Below are positions 63,692 through 64,000 of a stretch of 64,000 bases of DNA, in pieces. The stretch comes from Deltaproteobacteria bacterium (GTDB lineage: Bacteria > Desulfobacterota > Desulfuromonadia > Geobacterales > Pseudopelobacteraceae). The notes below the pieces were generated by a model. The model searched no databases. It had not been told where the DNA came from and saw nothing but the letters and a program-made list of their open reading frames with translations. The position numbers and the translations under genes are program-made. The DNA lies in contig JAJXYO010000009.1 in assembly GCA_021780495.1 (NCBI GenBank), forward strand, positions 1 to 64,000. The letters are read 5' to 3'. Numbering within the stretch: the stretch's first letter is position 1; every line of letters starts with the position of its first letter.

Positions 63692-64000
63692 TTACTCTGG
63701 CTTATCGGCAAACGTGGCCTTGAGTGATGCCTCGGTGACCAGAGTCTCGCCAACATACGCCTTACCGTCAACTCCCCAGATGCCTCGACGACACATGTTG
63801 GTTTCTATCTCGATTCGAAGCTGGTCGCCAGGGAATACCGGCTTGCGAAACTTGGCGTTGTCAATTGACATAAAATAGCTAAGCTTTTCTTTCATCGCTT
63901 CATCTGAGGCCATAAAGGCCATAATACCGGCCACCTGTGCCATTGCCTCGATAATCAGCACGCCTGGCATAACCGGGTGCCCGGGAAAATGTCCCTGAAA
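63692..64000 (-). CDS. fabZ: 3-hydroxyacyl-ACP dehydratase FabZ, 5' end outside the window
   Basis: The last 102 residues are inside the window; the start lies beyond 64000. The catalytic G-H-F-P-G-H-P-V-M-P-G-V lies at the window edge, followed by E-A-M-A-Q-V-A-G with the catalytic glutamate. It dehydrates 3-hydroxyacyl-ACP in fatty-acid synthesis and sits, as is common, directly before lpxA. Confidence 0.94.
   Translation of the reverse strand, partial: FQGHFPGHPVMPGVLIIEAMAQVAGIMAFMASDEAMKEKLSYFMSIDNAKFRKPVFPGDQLRIEIETNMCRRGIWGVDGKAYVGETLVTEASLKATFADKPE

Noticed and set aside
1-64000. tRNA, rRNA or replication origin
   Set aside because: I saw no cloverleaf, rRNA core sequence or clustered DnaA boxes in the window.

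Overview
The window looks chromosomal and comes from a Geobacter-like member of the Desulfuromonadia. The inference rests on gene order: argB-argD-argF-argG beside a receiver/histidine-kinase gene, alaS, recX, pilT and recA, which resembles what I recall of Geobacter chromosomes, and on a near-complete lipid A/LPS core cluster at the right end. Almost every gene is on the minus strand. The exceptions are a LysR regulator, leuC, leuD, tatA and the tail of an insertion sequence.

Region by region. (1) 1-5.9 kb is a small accessory/defence island. It holds the right end of an IS256-type element that has cut a nuclease-plus-P-loop ATPase gene, a phospholipase-D-like nuclease/helicase fusion, an orphan CopG antitoxin and a brnT-brnA toxin-antitoxin pair. 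(2) 5.9-16.8 kb is housekeeping: arginine biosynthesis, a sensor kinase, alaS, recX, pilT and recA. (3) 16.9-26.1 kb is a type I restriction-modification operon (hsdM - AlbA_2 ATP-binding protein - hsdS - hsdR - small PD-(D/E)XK-like protein) with every junction translationally coupled. (4) 26.1-32.9 kb holds cinA and larC, then larB, with a SWIM/SNF2 helicase and a second brnT-brnA pair wedged between the two lar genes. (5) 33-36 kb holds a LysR regulator and a leuC-leuD isomerase pair. (6) 36.2-40.8 kb holds a DUF3187 outer-membrane protein, a chemoreceptor, tatA and a class I aminotransferase. (7) 40.9-64 kb is LPS: 3-acetamido-3,6-dideoxyhexose synthesis, about nine glycosyltransferases, cysNC, a Trm112 protein, lpxK, waaA, a PAP2 phosphatase, lpxL, msbA, lpxB, lpxA and fabZ.

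The most unusual signal is a pair of homologous, roughly 135-bp non-coding units at about 4709-4846 and 26134-26266. Each has a TTGACA-17 bp-TAAGGT promoter, a roughly 100-nt transcribed part and a Rho-independent terminator whose stem is kept by G-U pairing. Each lies just upstream of a different defence operon: the PLD-helicase/ATPase genes in one case, hsdM in the other. They could be paralogous small RNAs or a shared attenuating leader. Other items worth attention are a cysD remnant still coupled to cysNC, a near-consensus promoter that would make the second brnT mRNA leaderless, a 52-bp perfect palindrome after tatA, and a 16-bp-arm hairpin next to a glycosyltransferase ribosome-binding site.
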